From SHAN690 sp041391765 (GTDB lineage Bacteria; Bacteroidota; Bacteroidia; Flavobacteriales_G; Salibacteraceae): a stretch of 64,000 nucleotides of DNA. The stretch's first letter is position 1. The number at the start of each line of letters is the position of its first letter. Both the position numbers and the translations under genes were made by a program. The stretch is taken from positions 25,579-89,578 of the forward strand of contig JAWKNJ010000028.1 of the NCBI GenBank assembly GCA_041391765.1, in the 5' to 3' direction. This document shows, in pieces, positions 26,592 to 35,152 of the stretch. The notes below the pieces were generated by a model. That model did not search any database. It was given only the letters and a program-made list of their open reading frames with translations, and was not told where the DNA came from.

Positions 26592-28376
26592 ATGGGAGCA
26601 ACAGCACACACCGATCATCACCATCACGAAGAGACATTTATCTCTAAATACATGTTTAGTCAAGATCACAAGATGATCTCTAAGCAATTCTTGATCACAG
26701 GTATGATCATGGCCGTTATGGGAATGATTATGTCAACGCTATTCCGACTTCAGTTAGGATGGCAAGGCGAATCGTTTTGGATTTTGAATTTCTTTTTAGG
26801 GGATAAATGGGCTCCAGATGGAATATTAGATCCTAATATGTATTTGGCTTTGGTGACCATTCATGGAACCATCATGGTATTCTTCCTGTTGACTGGAGGT
26901 TTGAGTGGAACGTTTGCTAACTTGCTTATTCCATTACAAATAGGTGCTCGTGACATGGCCTCCGGATTTATCAATATGTTGTCGTATTGGTTCTTCTTAG
27001 CATCCAGTGTTGTGATGGTTTCTTCCTTTTTTATTGAAACGGGACCTGCTTCGGGTGGATGGACAGTTTATCCTCCTTTGAGTGCTTTACCTCAAGCAAT
27101 GCCTGGTTCAGGACTTGGAATGACGCTTTGGCTGGCTTCTATGTCCTTGTTCATTGTGTCATCACTTCTAGGGGGTTTGAATTATGTTGTGACTGTCATT
27201 AACCTTAGAACAAAGGGTATGACAATGACGAGACTTCCATTGAGTATTTGGGCACTTTTCATCACCGCAGTGCTTGGTGTGCTTTCATTTCCTGTGTTAT
27301 TCTCTGCAGCATTGTTGTTGATCTTCGATAGAAGCTTCGGAACAGCATTCTATCTTTCTGATATCCACATTGCTGGTGAAGTCATGGAACAGACCGGTGG
27401 AAGCCCGATTTTGTATGAGCACTTGTTTTGGTTCCTAGGTCACCCTGAAGTATACATTGTATTGCTTCCTGCATTGGGTATTACTTCTGAAGTAATTGCA
27501 ACAAACGCTCGTAAGCCAATCTTTGGTTACCGTGCGATGATCGGATCAATCTTGGCAATTGCTTTCCTCTCATTTATCGTTTGGGGTCACCACATGTACT
27601 TGACCGGAATGAACCCATTCTTAGGAGCGGTGTTCACGTTCACAACATTATTGATTGCGATTCCATCTGCGGTTAAGGCGTTCAACTACATCACCACCTT
27701 GTGGAAGGGCAATATTCGGTTTACACCGGCCATGTTGTTCTCAATTGGAATGGTTTCCACGTTCATTTCCGGTGGGGTAACAGGGATTATTCTTGCGGAT
27801 TCGGCATTGGACATTAATGTACATGATACATACTTTGTCGTTGCTCACTTCCATATTGTGATGGGATTGTCTGCGGTGTTGGCGATGTTTGCAGGTGTTT
27901 ATCACTGGTTCCCTAAGATGTATGGAAAGTTGATGAACAGAAAGTTGGGTTACGCTCATTTTTGGATCACATTCGTCTGTGCTTACGGGGTGTTTTTCCC
28001 ACAACACTTTTTGGGTCTAGCGGGCGTGCCGAGGCGTTACTATACAAACAGTGAGTTCCCAATGTTCGATGACTTGATTTCAATCAATGAGATGGTTTCC
28101 ATCTTCGCGATTGTGGGAGCATTGGCTCAGTTCATTTTCATCTTCAATTTCTTCTATTCGATTTTCAGAGGAACTCGTTCTTCTCAGAATCCTTGGGGAT
28201 CAAACACATTGGAGTGGACTACACCTGTTGAACATATTCATGGTAACTGGCCTGGACCGCTGCCAACTGTTCATAGATGGGCATACGACTACAGTAAGCC
28301 GGGAAAAGAAGAGGATTTTGTTCCACAAACTGTTCCCCTAGAAGAAGGTGAAATGGACGGAGGGGCCGGTCACTAA
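26592..28376 (+). CDS. coxA: Cytochrome c oxidase subunit I
   Basis: Subunit I (594 residues) is the heme-copper oxygen-reducing core. Twelve or more transmembrane helices are visible with the six histidine ligands in order: IHGTIMVFF, HPEVYIVLLPALG (CuB histidine and the cross-linked tyrosine), WGHHMYLTGM (CuB pair) and VVAHFHIVMG (heme a3 and heme a). The tyrosine in HPEVY marks an A-type oxidase. Subunits III and IV are not in the window. The gene starts six bases after coxB and is followed by a strong terminator at 28385-28412, which closes the operon. Confidence 0.97.
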   Translation: MGATAHTDHHHHEETFISKYMFSQDHKMISKQFLITGMIMAVMGMIMSTLFRLQLGWQGESFWILNFFLGDKWAPDGILDPNMYLALVTIHGTIMVFFLLTGGLSGTFANLLIPLQIGARDMASGFINMLSYWFFLASSVVMVSSFFIETGPASGGWTVYPPLSALPQAMPGSGLGMTLWLASMSLFIVSSLLGGLNYVVTVINLRTKGMTMTRLPLSIWALFITAVLGVLSFPVLFSAALLLIFDRSFGTAFYLSDIHIAGEVMEQTGGSPILYEHLFWFLGHPEVYIVLLPALGITSEVIATNARKPIFGYRAMIGSILAIAFLSFIVWGHHMYLTGMNPFLGAVFTFTTLLIAIPSAVKAFNYITTLWKGNIRFTPAMLFSIGMVSTFISGGVTGIILADSALDINVHDTYFVVAHFHIVMGLSAVLAMFAGVYHWFPKMYGKLMNRKLGYAHFWITFVCAYGVFFPQHFLGLAGVPRRYYTNSEFPMFDDLISINEMVSIFAIVGALAQFIFIFNFFYSIFRGTRSSQNPWGSNTLEWTTPVEHIHGNWPGPLPTVHRWAYDYSKPGKEEDFVPQTVPLEEGEMDGGAGH

Positions 28377-28384
28377 CAAAGTTG

Positions 28385-28412
28385 AAAACCCGTTCGATAG
28401 AGCGGGTTTTTT
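28385..28412 (+). terminator. Intrinsic terminator of the act-cox operon
   Basis: AAAACCCG (28385-28392) pairs with CGGGTTTT (28403-28410), with a ten-base loop and further T after it. It lies nine bases downstream of the coxA stop. Confidence 0.85.
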
Positions 28413-28427
28413 GTTTTATACCCTTCC

Positions 28428-28435
28428 TAACTTTG
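28428..28435 (+). promoter_or_regulatory. -7 promoter element of ruvB
   Basis: TAACTTTG is an exact TAnnTTTG match whose last base is only seven bases before the ruvB ATG at 28443. The transcript would have almost no 5' leader. Confidence 0.5.
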
Positions 28436-28442
28436 TTTATTC

Positions 28443-29468
28443 ATGAACGAGTTTCTCGATCCAGAACTTTCACAACTCTCACAAGCCGATAAGGACATTG
28501 AAAAAGTTCTTCGACCTGATTTATTTTCGGATTTCACGGGACAGGAGTCTGTCATTGAGAATCTAAAGGTATTTGTGGAGGCTGCAAGTCAAAGAGCTGA
28601 GGCCCTAGACCACGTTCTTCTTCATGGCCCTCCGGGACTTGGCAAAACGACATTGGCTAACATTATTGCCAATGAATTGGGGGTAGGCATAAAGTCGACT
28701 AGCGGACCCGTTTTGGACAAGCCGGGTGATTTAGCAGGATTGCTAACCAATCTTGAAGAACGAGACGTATTGTTCATTGATGAAATCCATCGACTGAGTC
28801 CGGTAGTTGAAGAGTTTCTCTACTCCGCTATGGAGGACTATCAGATTGACATCATGATAGACACAGGGCCTAGTGCTCGAAGTGTAAAGATTGAGCTTGC
28901 TCCATTTACGCTAATTGGGGCAACCACCAGATCAGGTCTGTTGACATCACCGTTGCGCGCGCGATTTGGTATCAATTCTAGATTGTCATATTATAATGCT
29001 GATTTGCTGGCCACGATTGTTGAGCGTTCAGCATCGATTCTGAAGATTCATATTGAAACGCAGGCTGCTCTCGAAATTGCAAGGCGAAGCCGAGGTACAC
29101 CTAGGATCGCAAACGCCTTATTACGCAGAATTCGGGATTTTGCTCAGATTAAAGGTGATGGAAAGATTGATCTTGCTATTGCGAAGTTTGGTTTGGAAGC
29201 ACTCAACGTAGATACTCACGGCTTGGATGAAATGGATAATAAAATACTATCCATTATCATTGATAAATTCAATGGAGGGCCGGTTGGATTAACAACTGTT
29301 GCTACAGCTGTTGGTGAGCAAGCTGGCACAATCGAGGAAGTTTACGAACCATTTTTAATTCAAGAGGGATTTTTGCACCGGACTCCGCGAGGACGAATTG
29401 CTACTGAATCTGCATTCAAGCACTTAGGAAGAAAGTTCGATAGAGGCTCTCAAGGTTCACTGTTTTAA
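28443..29468 (+). CDS. ruvB: Holliday junction branch migration ATPase RuvB
   Basis: RuvB (341 residues) is the hexameric AAA+ motor that drives Holliday junction branch migration with RuvA (encoded here at 37429-38028). Walker A GPPGLGKTT (about residues 62-70), Walker B FIDEIHRL, sensor 1 IGATTRSG, arginine finger region PLRARFG and the C-terminal winged helix (FLIQEGFLHRTPRGR) are all present and in order. The length is typical. It lies 67 bases after coxA, behind a terminator and its own -7 element, and four bases before queG. Confidence 0.97.
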   Translation: MNEFLDPELSQLSQADKDIEKVLRPDLFSDFTGQESVIENLKVFVEAASQRAEALDHVLLHGPPGLGKTTLANIIANELGVGIKSTSGPVLDKPGDLAGLLTNLEERDVLFIDEIHRLSPVVEEFLYSAMEDYQIDIMIDTGPSARSVKIELAPFTLIGATTRSGLLTSPLRARFGINSRLSYYNADLLATIVERSASILKIHIETQAALEIARRSRGTPRIANALLRRIRDFAQIKGDGKIDLAIAKFGLEALNVDTHGLDEMDNKILSIIIDKFNGGPVGLTTVATAVGEQAGTIEEVYEPFLIQEGFLHRTPRGRIATESAFKHLGRKFDRGSQGSLF

Positions 29469-29471
29469 TTC

Positions 29472-30452
29472 ATGACAAGCGCTGATCTACTTGGTCATGC
29501 CCGGAGCAACAGAATTAAGGAAATTGCTGCGTCTCTGGGTTTCATGGATTGTAGAATAGCTAAAGCCGAGAGGCTGGATGAAGAAGCTAATCAATTAGAA
29601 GAATGGTTAGGTCGCGGATACCATGGTCAAATGGCCTATATGCAAAGCCATTTTGAGAAGAGAGTGAATCCTCAAGCACTGGTTCCGGGTGCCAAAAGTG
29701 TCATTGTTTTAAGTCAGAACTATTTCACGGAAAACAAACAAAAGGATTCGACTGCACCCAAGATCAGTAAGTACGCTTATGGTCGAGACTATCATAAGGT
29801 GATAAAGAAGAAGTTGAAGCAATTTCATACCCAATTACGGTCGGAATTTGGTGATGTAAATGGAAGAGGTTTTGTGGATTCGGCTCCGGTTTTAGAAAAG
29901 GCTTGGGCGAAACGAAGTGGCCTTGGTTGGATAGGCAAACATTCGAATGTGCTCACAAAGCAAAAGGGTTCATTTTTCTTTTTAGCAGTTTTAATCACCG
30001 ACCTTGAACTCGCACCAGATGGTAAAGTGAAAGATCATTGTGGAAACTGCACGGCATGCATTGATTCCTGTCCAACAGACGCTATTGTTGCTCCTTATTT
30101 AGTAGATGGAAGTCGGTGTATATCCTATTTTACTATTGAACTAAAGGACGAAAAAATACCGGATGAATTTATAGGCCGATTCAACAATTGGATGTTCGGG
30201 TGCGATATCTGTCAGGATGTTTGCCCATGGAATCGGTTTAGCAGACAGCATAATGAATTCGCATTCGAACCGAAGGATGAATTGTTGTCAATGAGCGCCA
30301 AGGACTGGGAAAACTTAAAGCTAGAAGCCTTTGAGGAACTGTTTTTGGGCTCAGCTGTTAAACGTGTCGGTTACCGCGGCTTGATGAGAAACGTTCAATT
30401 TTTGCCGACTATTTTTTCGGATGAAAGGAACGAACCAAGCAAAAGGAAATGA
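29472..30452 (+). CDS. queG: Epoxyqueuosine reductase QueG
   Basis: QueG (326 residues) reduces epoxyqueuosine to queuosine in tRNA, the last step of queuosine synthesis, using cobalamin and two 4Fe-4S clusters. The cluster ligands CGNCTACIDSCPT and CDICQDVCPW are present, along with the substrate/cobalamin-domain motifs YAYGRDYHKV and FVDSAPVLEKAWAKRSGLGWIGKHSN. It starts four bases after ruvB and probably shares its transcript. The 3' end overlaps the convergent outer-membrane protein gene by 44 bases. Confidence 0.95.
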   Translation: MTSADLLGHARSNRIKEIAASLGFMDCRIAKAERLDEEANQLEEWLGRGYHGQMAYMQSHFEKRVNPQALVPGAKSVIVLSQNYFTENKQKDSTAPKISKYAYGRDYHKVIKKKLKQFHTQLRSEFGDVNGRGFVDSAPVLEKAWAKRSGLGWIGKHSNVLTKQKGSFFFLAVLITDLELAPDGKVKDHCGNCTACIDSCPTDAIVAPYLVDGSRCISYFTIELKDEKIPDEFIGRFNNWMFGCDICQDVCPWNRFSRQHNEFAFEPKDELLSMSAKDWENLKLEAFEELFLGSAVKRVGYRGLMRNVQFLPTIFSDERNEPSKRK

Positions 30453-31089
30453 CATGATTGTGGACCCCGCTAATGAATGGAATACCGTTAATTCCTGTGG
30501 CTATTCCTCCTGTCACCGGCAAAATTGAATGGTGAACCCGGGCATTGAATTTCCAATTTCCTTTCAGATTGACATTTATTCCAAGGTTGGCGGCTAATTC
30601 ATAACGATGGAAGTGATAAGCATAAAAAAGCTCATTAGACTTAAACCCTCCGACCCACTCGCGGTGAAAGAGGTAGATCCCGTTTAGCAGACCGAATTCA
30701 AGTTCAAAAAAGCTAATCTCAGTTTTCAGCAAGAGGGGAATGTCGATATAGTGCAGTTCATATTTCTGCAGGAGATTAACCGGAACGGGCCTAGCATTGG
30801 TTGACCGCTCTCGACTTCCTCTCATCGCATAGTTCAATTCGAGCTGAAACTTAAGTCTTCGGGATATTTGGGTGTATGTTCCAACTCCTCCGGTTCCCCC
30901 AAGCTTGTTATAACCACCAAATCCGTCACCAAAAATCTGGCTTGTTGTTATGCCAAGTCTGACCAATCCAGTGAACTCACCTTTTGGGGCAGATTTTCTC
31001 GCAACTGGCTCCTGAGAAGCAGCACATAGCGACATATACACTAATGCTAGTGTTGGGAGCAGAAATTTACTCAGCGACCTTAACCACAT
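30409..31089 (-). CDS. Small outer-membrane beta-barrel protein of unknown function
   Basis: This 226-residue protein has a signal peptide (about residues 1-25, ending CAASQ) and a body of alternating strands with aromatic girdles (FQLELNYAM, YELHYIDIPLLLKTEISFFELEFG). It resembles the OMP_b-brl_2/PorT-like barrels, though its exact family is uncertain. Its 5' end overlaps the Omp28-like gene by 23 bases, so it is the last gene of the tlpA operon. Its 3' end overlaps queG in the opposite direction. Confidence 0.65.
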   Translation of the reverse strand: MWLRSLSKFLLPTLALVYMSLCAASQEPVARKSAPKGEFTGLVRLGITTSQIFGDGFGGYNKLGGTGGVGTYTQISRRLKFQLELNYAMRGSRERSTNARPVPVNLLQKYELHYIDIPLLLKTEISFFELEFGLLNGIYLFHREWVGGFKSNELFYAYHFHRYELAANLGINVNLKGNWKFNARVHHSILPVTGGIATGINGIPFISGVHNHVISFCLVRSFHPKK

Positions 31090-31996
31090 GGGCTTCTTCT
31101 ACCTGCTGAACCTCTCCATTGCTTGGATCTAAAACAAAAGCAACGATGATGATATGTTTGGCGTGCTCTACTGTTTCGGGTATAATGAAATCTTGAGTCC
31201 AATCAATCCATTCATCTTTTGCCAATCCTGATGCATCTATTAAGACGTCACCCGTAATTCCTGAAGATGAATTTACCTGAGCTCTCAGCAAATGTCTATG
31301 AACATACTCATGATTAATGCGATGTGGATAAACATCTTGGTCAAGTCGCTGATCTTTTTGTTCAGCAACCACCGAGTCTTCGATGCACAATACGATAAGT
31401 TTACGTTCAGATGAAATGGCAGCAGTTGCCTTGGCGCTTACTCGAATTTTTAGAAGCGCTTTACTTTCAACGTAGTTGGCAGCCACGCCTAGGGCTATGG
31501 TTGACGGTTGACCAATGCTTTTGGTAATGGGTGACTCCCATTGGTTACTGGCCAAAAATGTATACTTGTTAGCCTCATCAGGGAATGTCTTTCTATTCAC
31601 CATCACAGACGGATATCCTTCAAGATCTCCCAGTATAGGAGCATGTACGGCATCTCCGTAATCTGTTGTGAAATCGCTTTCGTAGTCAGGGTCACTTCCA
31701 ATTTCAGCAAACACCCCTTCATGATATGCTATGGCAATGATTTCTGGTTTGTTATTTTCTTGAAGTGCAAGTAATTTCTCTGTCTGCGTTGGACATCCCT
31801 GACATTTCACCCCTGTGAACTCTTCTACTAAAACCTTTTGAGTTGCGATATTGATATTCAAAGTATCTATTTCAGGGAAAACGGTGGTGCTGTCCACTAC
31901 AGTTATGGTTGGAGCCTCAATTGGATCTTCAACTTTATCGCATGCTACCTGGCAAAACACAGCGCCAATGATCAGAATTGCAAATACTTTTTTCAT
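31067..31996 (-). CDS. Omp28-related outer-membrane lipoprotein
   Basis: This 309-residue exported protein resembles Omp28-related proteins of Bacteroidota. The signal ends in CQVAC, and C19 is a likely lipidation site. VLVEEFTGVKCQGCP (CxxC at residues 65-68) introduces a thioredoxin-like fold of the kind used by Omp28 proteins, and a beta-rich C-terminal domain follows. Two cysteines spaced as in a thioredoxin active site, in an operon with a TlpA-type thioredoxin, suggest thiol exchange or a disulfide-linked partner in the envelope. This role is inferred. It starts two bases after the DUF6029 gene stop. Confidence 0.82.
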   Translation of the reverse strand: MKKVFAILIIGAVFCQVACDKVEDPIEAPTITVVDSTTVFPEIDTLNINIATQKVLVEEFTGVKCQGCPTQTEKLLALQENNKPEIIAIAYHEGVFAEIGSDPDYESDFTTDYGDAVHAPILGDLEGYPSVMVNRKTFPDEANKYTFLASNQWESPITKSIGQPSTIALGVAANYVESKALLKIRVSAKATAAISSERKLIVLCIEDSVVAEQKDQRLDQDVYPHRINHEYVHRHLLRAQVNSSSGITGDVLIDASGLAKDEWIDWTQDFIIPETVEHAKHIIIVAFVLDPSNGEVQQVEEAHVVKVAE

Positions 31997-31998
31997 CG

Positions 31999-33675
31999 TT
32001 AAAAGCTACTAGTTACAGCTAAAGTAAATCCGTTGGCAGCCGGCACAGGACGGCAAACACCTCCAACACAGAAAATCCCGGCTCGTTGTCTGCCATATGC
32101 CAAACTAATTCGATTCGCCTTGTTAATGTAAGCAATTTGGGCTGTGGGATAGTTAACTTGTAATGCTTTGATTGGATTTCCATAATTGTATTGATTCAAA
32201 ATGGTTATGAACCAGTGTGGTGAGTATCCGTATTCAATCATTGCAAATGCCCAGTTACCCAGATGCTGTTCAGTCCACATGTGCTGCAATTCGGTCCTGA
32301 TGCTATGTTTCTTACCCAACTTATATAAACCATCAAGGACTGCTATGTGAGCATAAACATTCTTACCGAGTGCGGTTCCCTGTGTGACATCAATGTTCGC
32401 TTCCAAGTAAGCGTATGTGGTTTTGAGTTTGAAGTCTTTGGTAAACTTCCTGTCGATTTCAATGTTATAGTCTCGGTAGTATATTTTATCTCCAAACGTC
32501 CACAAATTAGCTTTATAACCTTGTCTTTTAGGGTCATGAGCTAGGTACACTTCCTGATCCAGTTCCGAGGTTGTTGAGATGCGGTGAGTGTCTAAATTGT
32601 TTATGACGGAGACGTTGCCTTGAATCGTGGTTCCATATTTACCGCCAAGCGCAGTTCCTTTTTTGATTTTATATATAATGTCTCCCTGAAAACCGATTTC
32701 GCCAGCTGGTTGAGTAGCGTATGGGTAGAGCGTAGTTATAAGGTTGTACGTGTGTTGTTTAGACAGAGCGGGTAAATAGTTGATGAACAAATCATTCAAC
32801 TGAGCATCTCTGTTACTGCGATAATGCATGTTGTCGATAGACTTGGCCGTTAAGTTGATGCCGAATCCTTTGCGAGAATAAGTAGCCGAGATCAGGACAC
32901 CCTGACCTGGCCTATAGATATAGTGATTGTCAGCGTTTGGGTCGTTGAATTTGTACACGTATTCCCCAAGTAGCCCAAAGCCTTCATAGTTAATGTGTGC
33001 TCTACCAGCCCAACTCGCTACATTCAATGGCAGCTCTAAGTTAGTCACTTTTGAGTCTTCGTATTTACTAACGAAACTTCCACCAATCCTTAACCTGAGC
33101 TTGCTTGATTCAAGACGTTCAATGAATTCGTTCATTGCCCACTCTGCATCAATGCCTCGGACGTAACCAGTACTCTTCTGCCAATAAAAACGTTGATTCC
33201 CGATTAGTGCTTTTATGTATACGCCATCTACCGGTTCGTATTTTAACCTAACACCATCAAGGGCATTGTCCAAACCCAAAGCTCGTTCTTCGTAGCTACG
33301 AAGAATCATACCACTTCCAAACTGCTCGTAATAGTTGCCAACCGTAATATCCAATCGATCTTGGGCATATCTGGCATAGCGATATGGGACACCCACTGGC
33401 TGCAAACCATAGTTTGGATTAAATCCTTGAACTGGTGGCATATACGACTCTATACGAACCCCTGCGCTGAAGCTGCCCTTTGTTGCAATGAAATTGGCGA
33501 ATGAATTCATTCCACTTTTCTGTGGAACCACTGGAGCACTAATGATGCTATCTGGCTTATACGTTTGAGCATAAACGTCCACATTACCGTGGATTTGAAT
33601 ATTTTCAAGAAGACCTTCCTGTGCTTGTATTGTATGGGTGCCTGCGATCAGGAAAATTAGAGCAATTCTTTTCAA
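31999..33675 (-). CDS. DUF6029 family outer-membrane protein
   Basis: This 558-residue protein begins with a signal peptide (MKRIALIFLIAGTHTIQAQ). IHGNVDVYAQTYKPDS and a long series of amphipathic beta-strands follow (YYEQFGSGMILRSYEERALGLDNALDG), ending in LAVTSSF. The terminal aromatic residue and the strand pattern indicate a large outer-membrane barrel. I recognise it as the DUF6029 family, whose function is unknown. Near the C-terminus it carries paired cysteines (GIFCVGGVCRP). It lies between the tlpA-like gene and the Omp28-like gene on the same strand. Confidence 0.8.
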   Translation of the reverse strand: MKRIALIFLIAGTHTIQAQEGLLENIQIHGNVDVYAQTYKPDSIISAPVVPQKSGMNSFANFIATKGSFSAGVRIESYMPPVQGFNPNYGLQPVGVPYRYARYAQDRLDITVGNYYEQFGSGMILRSYEERALGLDNALDGVRLKYEPVDGVYIKALIGNQRFYWQKSTGYVRGIDAEWAMNEFIERLESSKLRLRIGGSFVSKYEDSKVTNLELPLNVASWAGRAHINYEGFGLLGEYVYKFNDPNADNHYIYRPGQGVLISATYSRKGFGINLTAKSIDNMHYRSNRDAQLNDLFINYLPALSKQHTYNLITTLYPYATQPAGEIGFQGDIIYKIKKGTALGGKYGTTIQGNVSVINNLDTHRISTTSELDQEVYLAHDPKRQGYKANLWTFGDKIYYRDYNIEIDRKFTKDFKLKTTYAYLEANIDVTQGTALGKNVYAHIAVLDGLYKLGKKHSIRTELQHMWTEQHLGNWAFAMIEYGYSPHWFITILNQYNYGNPIKALQVNYPTAQIAYINKANRISLAYGRQRAGIFCVGGVCRPVPAANGFTLAVTSSF

Positions 33676-33710
33676 ATCCTGGAAAAACTTACTGGGTTAG
33701 GTCTTGAGAA

Positions 33711-34220
33711 TTAGTTGATAGATTCTCCACTAGATAATTTTTGAACGAGCTCGTATAGCTCTTCCTCATCACCTGGTGCATAAGAGTTGTGTTGCCAAAC
33801 GATGTTCCCCTCTCCATCAATTAAAAATGTATGCGGAACATTATTCACGTTCAACGCCCTTTTGAAATCAGCATTTGGGTCTATGTAAACGTCATATTCC
33901 CAAGCCTGACCATCAACATAAGGTTTCACCTTGTGCTGATTTCGCGCATCATCAATAGAAATGGCTACCAGTTTCACTCCGGTCTCTTCTACCCAATCTG
34001 TATATGATTCAGCGATTGTATTTAATTCCCTCTTGCAAGGCGAGCACCAAGTAGCCCAAAAGTTGATGATAATCGGCTTGCCATCATTTTGAATGTCTGC
34101 AGTATTGAAGGTTGAGTTATCTAGTTTTTTGACATCTACCGCAGGGATTTTTCGGCCATCCTGTGCATGGATATTAAGGCATATGACAAATGTGATTATT
34201 GTGGCAATCGATGCTTTCAT
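33711..34220 (-). CDS. TlpA-like periplasmic thioredoxin
   Basis: This 169-residue exported thioredoxin-fold protein has a signal peptide (1-20, ending NIHAQ). It is followed by NFWATWCSPCKREL with the active-site pair C59-S-P-C62, and a cis-proline segment NNVPHTFLID. It is of the TlpA/ResA class, which reduces or exchanges disulfides of exported proteins. It is the first gene of the minus-strand operon with the DUF6029 and Omp28-like proteins, both of which contain paired cysteines. They are its probable substrates, but this is not shown by the sequence. Confidence 0.93.
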   Translation of the reverse strand: MKASIATIITFVICLNIHAQDGRKIPAVDVKKLDNSTFNTADIQNDGKPIIINFWATWCSPCKRELNTIAESYTDWVEETGVKLVAISIDDARNQHKVKPYVDGQAWEYDVYIDPNADFKRALNVNNVPHTFLIDGEGNIVWQHNSYAPGDEEELYELVQKLSSGESIN

Positions 34221-34237
34221 AAAAGTTTGTTGAGCGG

Positions 34238-34245
34238 CAAAAGTA
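34238..34245 (-). promoter_or_regulatory. -7 promoter element of the tlpA-DUF6029-Omp28 operon
   Basis: On the minus strand this reads TACTTTTG, an exact TAnnTTTG match 18 bases before the tlpA-like ATG. The 152-base gap to the sirtuin gene holds AT-rich sequence and no other clear signal. Confidence 0.45.
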
Positions 34246-34372
34246 TCAGTTCGCTTTTACTTGCTGTTTTAATTAACGTATTGTTTATACGCCTTATGCT
34301 TGAACTCCTAAACCCATAAATATTAATATTTTTTCAATGTTAGAGCCACTTTTAATGTTGATTTTATTGAAT

Positions 34373-35068
34373 TTAAACGGTCGTATTTCCTACTAGCAAT
34401 TCATTAACCAACCGAGGGACCGCAACCGTTGCATTTTCTTTCATGATCTTAAGCTTGCTAAGGCCTGGATTTGAAACATCTGCTGGATCTATGAGATATA
34501 CTTCAGAATTCTGTGGGGCATAGAATATCAGTCCTGCCGCTGGGTATACATTTAAGCTCGTCCCAATGATCAATACAATTTCAGCCTTCTTTATTAGCCT
34601 TCTTGCATTTTCAAATTCTGTAACCGGTTCTCCAAACCAAACTACGTGGGGACGTAATTGTGACCCATCCGGTGCAAGGTCGCCATATCCTATTTCTATT
34701 GGGGATTCAATTAAGGTAGGATCGCCATTTGAGCTTTTGGCTTTAGTGATGTCGCCATGGAGGTGGAGTACGTTTGTACTTCCGGCTCTTTCGTGGAGGT
34801 TATCAATGTTCTGTGTGATAATTTTTACCTCAAATTGATGTTCAAGTTTTGCTATCGCTCGGTGAGCCTCATTCGGCTCCGCTTTGAGTATTTGAGCACG
34901 CCTTTTGTTGTAGAATTCAAGTACCAATTTTGGGTTAGCTACCCAGGCTTCTGGAGTCGCCACCTGTTGAACGTCATATTGCTCCCACAACCCTCCTGAA
35001 TCACGAAAGGTTGTCAATCCGCTCTCTGCGCTCATTCCAGCTCCCGAAAACACCACAATTGTCTTCAT
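34373..35068 (-). CDS. cobB: NAD-dependent protein deacylase, sirtuin family (zinc-less)
   Basis: The start at 35068 (MKTIVVFSGAGMSAESG) gives 231 residues and the normal sirtuin N-terminus; an open extension upstream is spurious. NAD-binding GAGMSAESGLTTFRD, QNIDNL and the catalytic HLHGD histidine are present. The zinc-ribbon cysteines usual in CobB are missing: between HLHGD and LRPHVVWFGE there is no cysteine at all. This matches a known zinc-less CobB subtype in Bacteroidota. FYNKRR supplies the Tyr-x-x-Arg pair that in class III sirtuins favours removal of succinyl and malonyl groups from lysine. The gene is divergent from maeB. Confidence 0.9.
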   Translation of the reverse strand: MKTIVVFSGAGMSAESGLTTFRDSGGLWEQYDVQQVATPEAWVANPKLVLEFYNKRRAQILKAEPNEAHRAIAKLEHQFEVKIITQNIDNLHERAGSTNVLHLHGDITKAKSSNGDPTLIESPIEIGYGDLAPDGSQLRPHVVWFGEPVTEFENARRLIKKAEIVLIIGTSLNVYPAAGLIFYAPQNSEVYLIDPADVSNPGLSKLKIMKENATVAVPRLVNELLVGNTTV

Positions 35069-35152
35069 ATTCTGCCCAGGAATGTCAAAGCTATAAAAGA
35101 CGTTTTGACCGGGCTCAATATTTCTACTTTTACGCCCCTTTGCCCAAATCAT

